This document shows, piece after piece, positions 35,314-44,817 of a DNA stretch of 64,000 nt. Both the position numbers and the translations under genes were made by a program. The notes below the pieces were generated by a model, which saw only the letters and a list, made by a program, of their open reading frames with translations, did no database searches and was not told the DNA's origin. The stretch spans positions 62,001-126,000 of the forward strand of contig NZ_JAFCMB010000007.1 of assembly GCF_018130145.1 (NCBI RefSeq), given 5' to 3'. Positions within the stretch are counted from its first letter, which is position 1. The number at the start of each line of letters is the position of its first letter. This stretch comes from Bradyrhizobium sp. AUGA SZCCT0176. GTDB taxonomy: Bacteria > Pseudomonadota > Alphaproteobacteria > Rhizobiales > Xanthobacteraceae.

Positions 35314-36609
35314 TCAATGCGTGGCCGGGATGGGCTCGCCGGGAACGGCATCCGTCGGGACCACGTCATCGGGGCCAAGCTCGTGCTCGGGTTTGAGCTC
35401 GCCTTCCCATTTCGCAACCACGGCGGTGGCGAGCGAATTGCCGATCACGTTGGTGGCGCTGCGTCCCATGTCGAGGAACGTATCGATACCCATGATCATC
35501 AACAGGCCCGCCTCGGGAATGCCGAACTGGCTGAGCGTCGAGGCGATCACCACCAGGGACGCGCGGGGAACGCCTGCGACCCCCTTCGAGGTGATCATCA
35601 GCGTTGCCAGCATCGCAAGCTGGGTCCCGAGCGGCATGTCGATGTGATAGGTCTGCGCGATAAACACGCTCGCGAAGGTGCAGTACATCATGGTGCCGTC
35701 GAGGTTGAACGAGTAACCCAGCGGCAGCACGAAGCTCGAGATGCGCGACGACGCCCCGAACCGGTTGAGCCCTTCGAGCGTCTTCGGATAGGCGGCCTCC
35801 GACGACGCGGTCGAGAACGCGATCATCAGCGGCTCGCGGATCAGCCGCAGCAGGTTCTTGTATCTCGGCCCGATCACGATGAAGCCGACGACGATCAGGA
35901 TGATCCAGAGGATCGCCAGCGACAGATAGAAGCCGCCCATGAAGACGATCAGCTTCCACAGGACGCCGAGGCCGTTCTTCGCCACCGTCGCCATGATCGC
36001 CGCCCATACCGCCAGCGGCGCGAACAGCATCACATAGCCGGTGACCTTGAGCATGATGTGGGCGAGATCGTCGATCAGCGACAGGATCGGCTTGGAGCGT
36101 TCCTCCGGCATCGCGCCGAGGGCGACGGCGAAGAACACCGCGAACACCACGATCTGCAGGATTTCATTCTGCGCCATCGCATCGGCGATCGAGGTCGGGA
36201 TCAGATGCATCAGGAATTTTTCGAACGAGAACGCCGACACCGGCAGTCCGGTCGACTGCGACTTGTCGGGCAGCGTGCCGGGGAAGTTCGCTCCGGGCTC
36301 CAGCAGGTTGACCATGACAAGGCCGAGCAGCAACGAGACGAACGAGGCGGTGACGAACCAGCCCATGGTCTTCGCAAAAATCCGGCCGAGCCTCGAGCCG
36401 GAGCCCATATGGGCGATGCCGCCGACCAGCGTGGCGAACACCAATGGCGCGATGATCATCTTGATCAGGCGCAGGAACAGCATTGCGACCAGATTTACAT
36501 CAGCCGCGATCGCCACCCGATTGTCGGGCATGTAATTGAAAACGACGGTCCCCATCACGATGCCAAGCGCCATCGCGATCAGGATGTATTGTGTGAACCT
36601 GCTCGACAT
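35314..36609 (-). CDS. dctA: C4-dicarboxylate/amino-acid:cation symporter
   Basis: ATG 36609 gives 431 residues; the frame continues to 36672 without a site. The DAACS family motifs are present: a serine-rich hairpin in AFSTASSEAAYPKTLEGL, the cation/substrate block LPLGYSFNLDGTMMYCTFASVFIAQ, and GVAGVPRASLVVIASTL then IDTFLDMGRSATNVIGNSLAT. About eight transmembrane segments are visible. It imports succinate, fumarate or glutamate/aspartate with cations. The pairing with a glutamate-type binding protein hints at acidic amino acids. The classical dctBD regulators are not in the window. Confidence 0.88.
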   Translation of the reverse strand: MSSRFTQYILIAMALGIVMGTVVFNYMPDNRVAIAADVNLVAMLFLRLIKMIIAPLVFATLVGGIAHMGSGSRLGRIFAKTMGWFVTASFVSLLLGLVMVNLLEPGANFPGTLPDKSQSTGLPVSAFSFEKFLMHLIPTSIADAMAQNEILQIVVFAVFFAVALGAMPEERSKPILSLIDDLAHIMLKVTGYVMLFAPLAVWAAIMATVAKNGLGVLWKLIVFMGGFYLSLAILWIILIVVGFIVIGPRYKNLLRLIREPLMIAFSTASSEAAYPKTLEGLNRFGASSRISSFVLPLGYSFNLDGTMMYCTFASVFIAQTYHIDMPLGTQLAMLATLMITSKGVAGVPRASLVVIASTLSQFGIPEAGLLMIMGIDTFLDMGRSATNVIGNSLATAVVAKWEGELKPEHELGPDDVVPTDAVPGEPIPATH

Positions 36610-36823
36610 TTTTTCTGACCCCCGTTTTTCCGGCAACCTTAAGTTTGGCAGATTTGGAGGGCGGCGCAACAAACTTGCGACAATTTACACACTTGCCGAA
36701 ATGTTTCCGTTGTGGATCTCGCGCACGGCGACTAGCGTTCGGTGCAGCGCACAACATGTGCAATCGGTCGCCTGATATGCGATCAACTGCATCAAGAACG
36801 ATCAATCCGAGGGAAGGAACGCC

Positions 36824-37825
36824 ATGAACGCTACCGTCAATCGCCAGATCCTGCTGGTGGAAAAGCCGACCGGAAAACTCGGGCCCGAGCATTTCAAGAT
36901 GTCGGAGGGCGCGGTGCCGGAGCCGAAGGACGGCGAGGTGCTGGTGCGGGCGCGCTATATCTCGCTCGACGCCGCCAACCGCGCCTGGATGCACGGCGCC
37001 ACCTATCGCGCCGCGGTCGAGGCCAACACCGTGATGGCCGGCGGCGGCATCGCCGAGGTCGTGTCCTCGAAGGCACCTAGCCTCAGCCCCGGCGACATCG
37101 TGTTCGGCGATACCGGCTGGCAGGATTACGCGGCGGTGCCCGCAAAGCATTTGACAAAAATGCCCCGGATGGAGCCGATGACGCATCTGCTCAGCGTCTA
37201 CGGCATCGCCGGCCTCACCGCCTATTTCGGCCTGCTCCATGTCGGCAAGCCCAAGGAAGGTGAAACCGTCGTGGTCTCGGCCGCGGCCGGCTCGGTCGGC
37301 TCGATCGTCGGCCAGATTGCAAAAATCAAGGGATGCCACGTCGTCGGCATCGCCGGCGGCAAGGATAAATGTAACTGGCTCACCAGCGAACTCGGCTTCG
37401 ACGCCGCGGTCGATTACAAGGACGGCGCGACCTACAAGGCGCTGCGGGCAGCAGCGCCGAAGGGCATCGACGTCTATTTCGACAATGTCGGCGGCGACAT
37501 TCTGGAGGCCTGCATCGCGCTGATGAACAATCGCGGCCGCATCTCCTGCTGCGGCGCGATCTCGCAATATGACGGCGTGCCGTCGGCGACCGGCCCGCGC
37601 GGGGTGCCCGGTCTGATCGTGGTGAAACGGCTGATCATGCAGGGCTTCATCGTGATGGACTACATGAACGAGCGCGATCAGGCCCTGAAGGACCTGCAGT
37701 CCTGGGTCGCTTCCGGCAAACTGAAAGTGCAGGAAGATGTCATCAACGGGCTGGAAAACACACCGCAGGCGCTGATCGGACTATTGGCCGGCGAGAACCG
37801 CGGCAAGCGGATGGTGAAGGTGTAG
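36824..37825 (+). CDS. NADP-dependent oxidoreductase, zinc-free MDR family (CurA/leukotriene-B4-dehydrogenase-like)
   Basis: The product has 333 residues. The nucleotide-binding block is VVVSAAAGSVGSIVGQIAKI, then CHVVGIAGGKDKCNWL. The segment FKMSEGAVPEPKDGEVLVRARYISLDAANRAWM is typical of the family, which reduces the C=C bond of enones and related aldehydes. No zinc-ligand cysteines are present. GGAAGGA precedes the ATG. It is divergent from dctA with 214 bp between starts, in which I see no gene. Confidence 0.9.
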   Translation: MNATVNRQILLVEKPTGKLGPEHFKMSEGAVPEPKDGEVLVRARYISLDAANRAWMHGATYRAAVEANTVMAGGGIAEVVSSKAPSLSPGDIVFGDTGWQDYAAVPAKHLTKMPRMEPMTHLLSVYGIAGLTAYFGLLHVGKPKEGETVVVSAAAGSVGSIVGQIAKIKGCHVVGIAGGKDKCNWLTSELGFDAAVDYKDGATYKALRAAAPKGIDVYFDNVGGDILEACIALMNNRGRISCCGAISQYDGVPSATGPRGVPGLIVVKRLIMQGFIVMDYMNERDQALKDLQSWVASGKLKVQEDVINGLENTPQALIGLLAGENRGKRMVKV

Positions 37826-37838
37826 GGCTCTCGTTTCA

Positions 37839-37977
37839 CCTCGCCCCGCTTGCGGGGAGAGGTCGGATCACATCGCAGATGTGATCCGGGTGAGGGGGTA
37901 CAGGTTTATCAACTCGCACCAATTTCGCGGAGAGAGCCCCTCACCCCAACCCTCTCCCCGCAAGAGCGGGGCGAGGG
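37839..37977. repeat. Long-range inverted repeat with REP-like arms
   Basis: The arms are about 25 bases long: CCTCGCCCCGCT-TGCGGGG at 37839-37862 and its complement near 37951-37976, differing by a 2-base insertion. Between them is GGATCACATCGCAGATGTGATCC, a perfect 10-bp inner stem with a short loop. It lies in the space between the oxidoreductase and RND pump ends and may terminate both. A similar element is at 56427-56609. Confidence 0.75.
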
Positions 37978-37988
37978 AGCAAACAGAT

Positions 37989-40900
37989 CTAATGCGCAGC
38001 ACCCGGCGTCTGCGGCGCCACCTGCGCGCTCGCTTTTTTCCGCTTCCGCTCGCTGAGCCAGTTCTCGAACCGCTGCACCACGACAAAGAACGTCGGCACG
38101 AACAGCACCGCGAGGCAGGTCGAGGCCAGCATGCCCGAGAACACGGTGATGCCGATCGATTTGCGGGCGTTGGCGCCGGCGCCGGTCGCCAGCACCAGCG
38201 GCACCACGCCGAGGATGAAGGCAAACGACGTCATCAGGATCGGCCGGAACCGGGCTCGCGCCGCCTCAACGGCGGATTCCAGCAGCGGCTTGCGGTCGCG
38301 CACATGCAGTTCGAGCGCGACCTCGACGATCAGAATGGCGTTCTTGGCCGACAGCGCTATCAGCAGGATGATACCGATCTGGGTATAGAGGTTGTTCTCG
38401 ATCCGCAGGCCCGTCAGCACGATCATCGGACCGAGCAGCGACAACGGCACCGCTAATATCACCGAGATCGGCGCAAACCAGCTTTCATATTGTCCGGCCA
38501 GCACGAGATAGACCAATAGCAGCGCGAGCCCGAACGCCCAGTAGATCTGGCCGCCGACGACCTTCTCCTGGTACGACATCGCCGTCCATTCAAAGCCGGT
38601 CCCCGGCGGCAGGGTCTTTTCGGCGATCTCCTCCATCAGTTTCATCGACTGGCCCGAGCTGTAGCCCGTGGCCGGCAGGCCGATGATGCTTGCGGACGGA
38701 TAGAGATTGTACAGGCTGATCAGCGAGGGGCCGACCGAGGGCGTGATCTTGGCGACCGTGCCGAGCGGGATCATGTCGCCATTGCTGTTACGCACCATCA
38801 TGTTTTGCATGTCGCGCAGGGTGAGGCGGTACTGCGCGTCCGCCTGGGCGTAGACCTGGAAGGTGCGGCCGAACTTGTTGAACTGGTTGACGTAGGTCGA
38901 GCCCATGTAGGACGACAGCGTCGAGAAGATCTGGTCGGTCGTGACATGCAGGGTCTGGGTCTTGACCCGGTCAACCTCGACGTCGAATTGCGGCACCATC
39001 GAGCGGAACGACGAACTGATGCGCTGCAGCGCGCTCTGCGTCTGCGCGTTGGAGACGATGGCGCCGGCAATCGCCTGCAGCTTGCCGTAGTCGGCATTGC
39101 CGTCGCGCAACTGAACCTGCATCGCAAAACCCGCGGCGTTGCCGATGCCCTGGATCGGCGGCGGCGGAACCACCAGGATGCGCGCCTCCTCGATGACGGA
39201 CATTTTCTCGTTCAGGCCGACGAACAGCGACCGCAGGTCCTCGCCCTCGCCGCGCGCGCTCCACTCCTTCAGGATCAGATAGGCGACGCCGGCATTGGCG
39301 AGGCTGGAAGAACTGTCCAGCGCCGAGATGCCGGAAATGCTGATGACCTGATCGACGCCGGGGTGCTTGCTGGCGATGTCGCTGACGCGGGTGAGCACTT
39401 GCTGGGTGCGGTCGAGCGAGGCGCCGTCGGGCAGTTGCACGGCGACCAGAAGATAGCCCTGATCTTCAATGGGAATAAACCCGGTCGGCACCCGCGACAG
39501 GCCGTAGCCGGCGCCACAGATCAGGATGAGGGCTGCTATCACCGAGATATTGCTGTGCGCGACCAGGCGGCCGATCAGCCGGGCATAGGCGCGTTCGACC
39601 CGGTCATAGACCGCGTTGAAGCCGCGGTAGAAGAAATTGCGCTGTTCCGGCGGCGCCGGCCGGCGCAGCCACAGCGCGCATTGGGTCGGCTTCAGCGTCG
39701 CGGCATTGATGGCGCTGAGCAGCGCGGTCGCCGCGATGACAAGCGCGAATTGCGAATACATCCGCCCCGTCAATCCCGGCAGGAAGGCCGACGGCAGGAA
39801 CACCGAGATCAGCACCAGCGTGATGCCGACGATCGGCGCGAACAGCGCGTCCATCGCCGATATCGCGGCGTCATGGCCGGACATGCCCTTCTCGATATTA
39901 TGCGCCGCGCCCTCGACCACGACGATGGCGTCGTCGACCACGATGCCGATCGCGAGCACGATGGCGAACAGGGTCGAGATATTGACGGTAAAGCCGAGCG
40001 CCGCCATCGCGGCAAAGGCGCCGATGATCGTCACCGGCACGGTCGTCGCCGGCACCAGCATTGCCCGCCAGTCCTGCAGGAAAATCAGGATCACGATCAG
40101 GACGAGGAAGCCGGCCTCGATCAGCGTCTTGTAGACCTCCTTGATCGATTCCGAGACGAATTTCGTGGTGTCGAACGGCGTGTCATATTTCACATCCTGC
40201 GGAAACGCTTTGGCGAGCACCGCCATCTTTGCCTCGACGGCCTTCTCGACCTCGAGCGCGTTGGCGCCGGGCGACTGGAACACGCCGATGCCGGTGGCGG
40301 GCTTGTTGTTGAGCGAGAACGCCTGGCTGTAGGTCTGGGCGCCGAGCTCGACCCAGCCGACGTCGCGGACACGGGTGACATCGCCATTGCTGCCGACCTT
40401 GACGATGATGTCCTCGAACTCGCTCTTGTCGCTGAGCCGCCCGTTGACGTTCAGCGTGTACTGGAACGCCTGTCCCGCAGGCGCCGGCGGGGCGCCGACC
40501 TGGCCTGCCGTGACCTGCTGGCTCTGCTGCTGAATCGAGGAGACGACATCCTGCGGCATCAGGTTGCGCACCTGCAGCTTGTTCGGATCGAGCCAGACCC
40601 GCATCGAATACTGGCCGGCGCCGAACACCGTGACGTTGCCGACGCCGGGCAGGCGCGACAGTTCGTCCCTGATGTTGATGGTGGCGTAATTGCTCAGGAA
40701 CAGGCTGTCATAGGTCGCATTCGGCGACGTCAGCGTCACGAACAGCAGGACCGCCGTCGACTTCTTCTGCACGGTGACGCCCTGGTTCTGCACCGACTGC
40801 GGCAGCTGCGCCAGCGCGCTCGACACCCGGTTCTGCACCAGCACCTGCGCGAAGTTGAGGTCGGTGCCGATCTTGAACGTCACGGTCAGCGAATAGGTGC

Positions 40901-41159
40901 CGTCGGCGCCGCTGTAGGACTGCATGTAGAGCATGTCCTCGACGCCGTTGACCTGCTGCTCGATCGGCAGCGCCACGGTATCGATCACGGTCTTTGCGCT
41001 GGCGCCGGGATAGCGCGTCGTCACCTGCACCGTCGGCGGCACCACATCAGGATATTGCGCCACCGCGAGGCGGAACAGGCACACCCCGCCGATCAGGATC
41101 ATCAGGATCGCGATGACGTTGGAAAGGACGGGCCGCTCGATGAAAAATTTCGAAATCAT
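37989..41159 (-). CDS. RND multidrug efflux inner-membrane pump (AcrB/MexB family)
   Basis: The product has 1056 residues, the usual length. The start ISKFFIERPVLSNVIAILMI and the two sets of transmembrane segments match HAE1-type RND pumps. Proton-relay Asp pair is in GIVVDDAIVVVEG and the Lys in ALSAKNAILIVEVALE. The long periplasmic porter segments include the TMs-flanking motif GFIPIEDQGYLLVAVQLPDG. It is the second gene after the periplasmic adaptor (9 bp gap). It should export hydrophobic drugs through an outer-membrane channel encoded elsewhere; no tolC-like gene or dedicated repressor is adjacent. Confidence 0.93.
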   Translation of the reverse strand: MISKFFIERPVLSNVIAILMILIGGVCLFRLAVAQYPDVVPPTVQVTTRYPGASAKTVIDTVALPIEQQVNGVEDMLYMQSYSGADGTYSLTVTFKIGTDLNFAQVLVQNRVSSALAQLPQSVQNQGVTVQKKSTAVLLFVTLTSPNATYDSLFLSNYATINIRDELSRLPGVGNVTVFGAGQYSMRVWLDPNKLQVRNLMPQDVVSSIQQQSQQVTAGQVGAPPAPAGQAFQYTLNVNGRLSDKSEFEDIIVKVGSNGDVTRVRDVGWVELGAQTYSQAFSLNNKPATGIGVFQSPGANALEVEKAVEAKMAVLAKAFPQDVKYDTPFDTTKFVSESIKEVYKTLIEAGFLVLIVILIFLQDWRAMLVPATTVPVTIIGAFAAMAALGFTVNISTLFAIVLAIGIVVDDAIVVVEGAAHNIEKGMSGHDAAISAMDALFAPIVGITLVLISVFLPSAFLPGLTGRMYSQFALVIAATALLSAINAATLKPTQCALWLRRPAPPEQRNFFYRGFNAVYDRVERAYARLIGRLVAHSNISVIAALILICGAGYGLSRVPTGFIPIEDQGYLLVAVQLPDGASLDRTQQVLTRVSDIASKHPGVDQVISISGISALDSSSSLANAGVAYLILKEWSARGEGEDLRSLFVGLNEKMSVIEEARILVVPPPPIQGIGNAAGFAMQVQLRDGNADYGKLQAIAGAIVSNAQTQSALQRISSSFRSMVPQFDVEVDRVKTQTLHVTTDQIFSTLSSYMGSTYVNQFNKFGRTFQVYAQADAQYRLTLRDMQNMMVRNSNGDMIPLGTVAKITPSVGPSLISLYNLYPSASIIGLPATGYSSGQSMKLMEEIAEKTLPPGTGFEWTAMSYQEKVVGGQIYWAFGLALLLVYLVLAGQYESWFAPISVILAVPLSLLGPMIVLTGLRIENNLYTQIGIILLIALSAKNAILIVEVALELHVRDRKPLLESAVEAARARFRPILMTSFAFILGVVPLVLATGAGANARKSIGITVFSGMLASTCLAVLFVPTFFVVVQRFENWLSERKRKKASAQVAPQTPGAAH

Positions 41160-41168
41160 GGCCGGTCC

Positions 41169-42371
41169 TTATTTGGTGGGCGCCGGCGACGCTTCGATTT
41201 TCTTGACCTGCGGGTCGACCTTCTGACCGGGGATCGCGCGGAGCAGCCCCGCCGTGACCACCCGGTCGTCCGGCTTCAGGCCACTCTCGATGACGCGCAG
41301 GTCGCCCTCCAGCGGCCCGGTCTGTACCTTGCGTTGTTCGACCACATTTTCCGCGTTCACGACCAGCACGTAACGGCCAGCCTGGTCGCTGCCGAGCGCC
41401 ACGTCAGGCACCAGCAATGCGTTCACCTGCTCATCGAAGGGCACACGGACCCGGACGAAGAATCCCGGCAACAGCGCTCGGTCCGGATTCGGCAATACGC
41501 CGCGCACGGCGAGCGTACCGGTCGATTGATTCAGGGTCGGCGAGACGTAGTCGAGGTTGCCCTTGTGCGGAAAGCCGGTCTCGGTCTGCAATCCGACCTC
41601 GACCGGTAGCTTCCGGAGTTCTTCGACCGAGATGCCCCTTTTCCGGGCTTCTTCCCGGATCCGCAGCACGTCCTGTTCGTTGACGTTGAAATTCACATAG
41701 ATCGGGTCGAGCGCCACGATGTTGGCGAGCTGTGTCGGCGACGAGACGCCGACCAGTTCGCCGATGGAGACCAGATGCGCGCTGACGATGCCGTCGAACG
41801 GCGCCGTGACGTTGGTATAGCCGTAATTGACGGCCGCAATCTTGGTGTTGACCTGGGCCTGCTGCAGGTTTGCCTGCGCGTTCTCGCGCGCCGCCGTCGA
41901 AGTATCGAGCGTCGCCTGCGAGACCGCCTGTCTTTGCACCAGCTCCGACTGCCGCTTGAAATCGGCTTCGGCCTGCTTCATCGAGGCCTCCATGCCGGTT
42001 TGGGCGGCCTGCGCCTGATCGAGCTTCAGCTTGTAGGTTTCAGGTTCGATCGTGAACAGCGTGGTGCCTGCCTTCACGAAGGTGCCGTCTTTATAATTGA
42101 TCGATTGCAGGAAGCCCTGCACGCGCGCGACCAGATCGACGTTCTTGATCGGCGCTGTATTGCCGGTCGCCTCCAGATAGCGCGTGATGCTGCGCTGCAC
42201 CGGCACGGCGACCTCAACTTTCGGCGGCGGCGGCGGCACAAAAGTATTTTGTTCGCAGGCACTTAAGACGCCGAATGCGGCAATGGCGAGGACCGCACGA
42301 CACGCAATGGCGCCTCTCTGTCTGAAGGTGTCATGTGGTCTGCTGCATGCCAGCGAACGCTCAGACTTCAT
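41169..42371 (-). CDS. RND efflux periplasmic adaptor lipoprotein (AcrA/MexA family)
   Basis: The product has 400 residues. VLSAC near residues 34-38 is a lipobox, so the mature protein is probably a lipoprotein starting at Cys. The lipoyl half-motifs bracket a long helical hairpin (residues about 115-185, LDQAQAAQTGMEASMKQAEA). The beta-barrel and membrane-proximal domains follow (YVSPTLNQSTGTLAVRGVLP). It is the first gene of the two-gene pump operon; its promoter lies in 42372-42578, divergent from the Cys-repeat gene. Confidence 0.92.
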   Translation of the reverse strand: MKSERSLACSRPHDTFRQRGAIACRAVLAIAAFGVLSACEQNTFVPPPPPKVEVAVPVQRSITRYLEATGNTAPIKNVDLVARVQGFLQSINYKDGTFVKAGTTLFTIEPETYKLKLDQAQAAQTGMEASMKQAEADFKRQSELVQRQAVSQATLDTSTAARENAQANLQQAQVNTKIAAVNYGYTNVTAPFDGIVSAHLVSIGELVGVSSPTQLANIVALDPIYVNFNVNEQDVLRIREEARKRGISVEELRKLPVEVGLQTETGFPHKGNLDYVSPTLNQSTGTLAVRGVLPNPDRALLPGFFVRVRVPFDEQVNALLVPDVALGSDQAGRYVLVVNAENVVEQRKVQTGPLEGDLRVIESGLKPDDRVVTAGLLRAIPGQKVDPQVKKIEASPAPTK

Positions 42372-42578
42372 CTGCGTGCCTCAATACGTTTGTTCTTGCA
42401 AAGCGCGTTCTATTCAAATTATGGCGTTCGACCATCCCATAAAAATAGCAACAATCCACTTGCAGGGGAACCGGAAACCGAAAATGATGCCGCGCGCGAA
42501 ATTTTCTTCGCTTTCTCGTTCATGATTTTACTTCTGTTGAAGCGGCGGCTCCAGCGACGACAAAAAGGATTTATTCAA

Positions 42579-43397
42579 ATGATCAACACGTTGACACGTG
42601 CGGCAACGCTCGGGGCGTTGATGACGGCAGTGATATTCGCAAGTGCAGCACCGTTATCTGCGCAAGCGCCGAGCCAGGCGCAACGCGACGCGATCAAGAC
42701 CCAATGCCGCTCGGATTATATCGCGCATTGCTCCAGTATTCCGCCGGGCGGCGAAGCTTCGCTGCAATGCCTGCAGAAGAATATGTCGAGCCTGTCATCG
42801 AGCTGTCAAAGCGCGGTGCGCGCCGTGCAAGCGCCGGCTGCCGCCGCGCCCGCGGCCAAGCCCGAAACCACTCCGGCCGCGGCCGGCGCACAGCCTGCCA
42901 CCACCACCGCGGCGCCCAAGGCCGATACCAAGCCTGCAGCCGCGGGGCAGCCGTCCAGCGCGCAGATCTCCGCGGTCCGCAGCGCCTGCCGCTCCGACTA
43001 TCCAAAAGTCTGCGCTGGCGTGCCGACCGGCGGCGCCCCGGCGCTGCAGTGCCTGGACAAGAACAAGGCAAAACTTTCGCCGGCTTGCGAGAAGGCGGTC
43101 ACGGCGGCCGTCGGCGGTGGTGCCGCACCGGCAGCGGGCGCCGCTCCCGCGGCGGCGGCAGCTCCGGCAGCGGCAGGCGCTGCTGCTGCACCGGCCGCGC
43201 CCACCGTGATCGTGCTGCGACCGATGCGGCCGCGCGAAGAGCTGATGGTGCTGCGGTCGGCCTGCGGCGCCGATGTCCGCACGATCTGCGGTGGCGTTCA
43301 GCCGGGCGGTGGCCGCATCGTGCAGTGCCTCGCCACCAACGCGGGCAGGCTGTCGCCAGCCTGCCAGGACGTGCTGGCCCAGTTCAAGGCGCAGTAG
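42579..43397 (+). CDS. Secreted protein with three four-cysteine repeats
   Basis: ATG 42579, with AAGGA upstream, gives 272 residues and a signal peptide ending in PLSAQ. Three copies of C-x7-C-x12-C-x11-C lie near residues 43-77, 135-169 and 229-263 (for example CRSDYIAHC, then PPGG, CLQKNM, SLSSSC). They resemble the cysteine-rich GLG1/FGFR-type repeat. The linkers are Ala/Pro-rich. Four Cys per repeat suggest two disulfides in the periplasm. The shorter protein at 46857 has one copy. The function is unknown. Confidence 0.8.
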   Translation: MINTLTRAATLGALMTAVIFASAAPLSAQAPSQAQRDAIKTQCRSDYIAHCSSIPPGGEASLQCLQKNMSSLSSSCQSAVRAVQAPAAAAPAAKPETTPAAAGAQPATTTAAPKADTKPAAAGQPSSAQISAVRSACRSDYPKVCAGVPTGGAPALQCLDKNKAKLSPACEKAVTAAVGGGAAPAAGAAPAAAAAPAAAGAAAAPAAPTVIVLRPMRPREELMVLRSACGADVRTICGGVQPGGGRIVQCLATNAGRLSPACQDVLAQFKAQ

Positions 43398-43415
43398 CAG
43401 GCCGCGCTACCCGGT

Positions 43416-43437
43416 TCGCGCCGTGAAAACGGCGCGA
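43416..43437. terminator. GAAA-loop hairpin between convergent genes
   Basis: A perfect 9-bp stem TCGCGCCGT / ACGGCGCGA encloses GAAA. It lies between the Cys-repeat gene stop (43397) and the amino-acid ABC ATPase stop (43443). There is no T run, so it may act as a 3'-end stabiliser or a weak bidirectional terminator. Confidence 0.5.
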
Positions 43438-43442
43438 TCGGA

Positions 43443-44177
43443 CTATGCGTGCGAGACGGTCCCGACGAACTGCTGCAGTTCCGGCGTCCGCGGCGCGGCA
43501 AAGACCTCTTTCGGAATGCCCTCTTCATGCACCCTGCCGTGGTGCATGAAGACGAGCTTGGTGCCGACGTCACGGGCGAAACGCATTTCGTGCGTGACCA
43601 GAATCAGCGTCATGCCTTCGCGCGCCAACTGCTCGACCACGCGCAGCACCTCGTTGACCAGTTCCGGGTCGAGCGCCGAGGTGATTTCATCGCACAGCAA
43701 TACTTTCGGCCGCATCGCCAGCGAACGCGCGATCGCGACGCGCTGCTGCTGGCCGCCGGAGAGCTGGTTCGGATAGGCATCCATCTTCTCGGACAGCCCG
43801 ACCTTTGCCAGCACCTCGGCCGCGGTGGCGCGCGCCTCCTTGGCCGACACCTTGTTGACGACGGTCGGCGCCAGCATCACGTTCTCGGCGGCAGTCAGGT
43901 GCAGAAACAGGTTGAACTGCTGGAACACCATGCCGACATGGCGGCGCAGTTCGCGCAGATTGGTGGTGGAGCCGCCGACCTCGATGCTGTCGGCGATGAT
44001 CGCGCCGGACTGATAGGTCTCCAGGCCGTTGATGCAGCGGAGCAGCGTGCTCTTGCCCGATCCGGAGCGGCCGATGATGGCGACCACATCGCCCTTGGCG
44101 ACCTCGAGCGAGACGCCCTTCAGCACCTCGTTCGGACCAAAACTCTTTCTGACGTCACGAATGCTAACGAGCGACAT
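43443..44177 (-). CDS. Polar amino-acid ABC transporter ATP-binding protein (GlnQ/HisP-like)
   Basis: The product has 244 residues. Walker A is GRSGSGKST, the signature LSGGQQQR, Walker B VLLCDEITSALDPE, and the switch VTHEMRFA. The DEITSALDPE form is typical of GlnQ-type ATPases. Its ATG overlaps the permease stop by 14 bases. It ends the four-gene operon. Confidence 0.92.
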   Translation of the reverse strand: MSLVSIRDVRKSFGPNEVLKGVSLEVAKGDVVAIIGRSGSGKSTLLRCINGLETYQSGAIIADSIEVGGSTTNLRELRRHVGMVFQQFNLFLHLTAAENVMLAPTVVNKVSAKEARATAAEVLAKVGLSEKMDAYPNQLSGGQQQRVAIARSLAMRPKVLLCDEITSALDPELVNEVLRVVEQLAREGMTLILVTHEMRFARDVGTKLVFMHHGRVHEEGIPKEVFAAPRTPELQQFVGTVSHA

Positions 44178-44814
44178 TGAGGCGGCTCTCGATTTTTTTC
44201 GCCCACCAGGACAGCGGGAAACACAGGCAGAAATAGATCAGCGCGACCAGCGAATAGACCACGAAGGGGCGGAACGTCGCGTTGTTGAGCATGGTGCCGG
44301 CCTTGGTCAGCTCGACGAAGCCGATGATCGAGGCCAGCGCGGTGCCTTTGACCACCTGCACCGAGAAACCGACGGTCGGCGCAACCGCGATCCGCGAGGC
44401 CTGCGGCAGGATGACGTAACGCATCTGCTCGATGTAGCTCATGGCGAGGCTGGAGGAGGCTTCCCACTGGCCCTTCGGAATCGACTCGACGCAGCCACGC
44501 CAGATCTCGGCGAGAAAGGCGCTGGTCCAGAACGTCAGCGCCAGGGTCGCGGCCATCCACGGGCTCACCTCGACGCCGAACAGCGCGATGCCGAAGAAGA
44601 ACAGAAACAGCTGCATCAGGAGCGGCGTGCCCTGGAACAGCTCGATGTAGATCTTGGTGGACCATTCCAGCGCCGGGATCCTGGAGGTCCGCATGAACAG
44701 CAGGATCAGCCCGACAACGCCGCCGCAGACAAAGGCGATCAGCGACAGCACGATGGTCCACTGCGTGGCGATCAAGAGGTTCGACAGGATGTCCCAGAGG
44801 CTGAACTGCAACAT
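44164..44814 (-). CDS. Polar amino-acid ABC transporter permease 2
   Basis: The 216-residue His/Glu-type permease has about five hydrophobic segments; ELFQGTPLLMQLFLFFFG and EIWRGCVESIPKGQWEASSSL are the family blocks, the latter including the EAA-like loop. It forms a heterodimer with the neighbouring permease; there are three bases between the two genes. Confidence 0.9.
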   Translation of the reverse strand: MLQFSLWDILSNLLIATQWTIVLSLIAFVCGGVVGLILLFMRTSRIPALEWSTKIYIELFQGTPLLMQLFLFFFGIALFGVEVSPWMAATLALTFWTSAFLAEIWRGCVESIPKGQWEASSSLAMSYIEQMRYVILPQASRIAVAPTVGFSVQVVKGTALASIIGFVELTKAGTMLNNATFRPFVVYSLVALIYFCLCFPLSWWAKKIESRLNVAR

Positions 44815-44817
44815 GGC

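Noticed and set aside
38805..41609. Plus-strand open frame of 934 codons
   Set aside because: It is antisense to the RND pump; its product is Arg/His/Asp-rich with no transmembrane or catalytic pattern.
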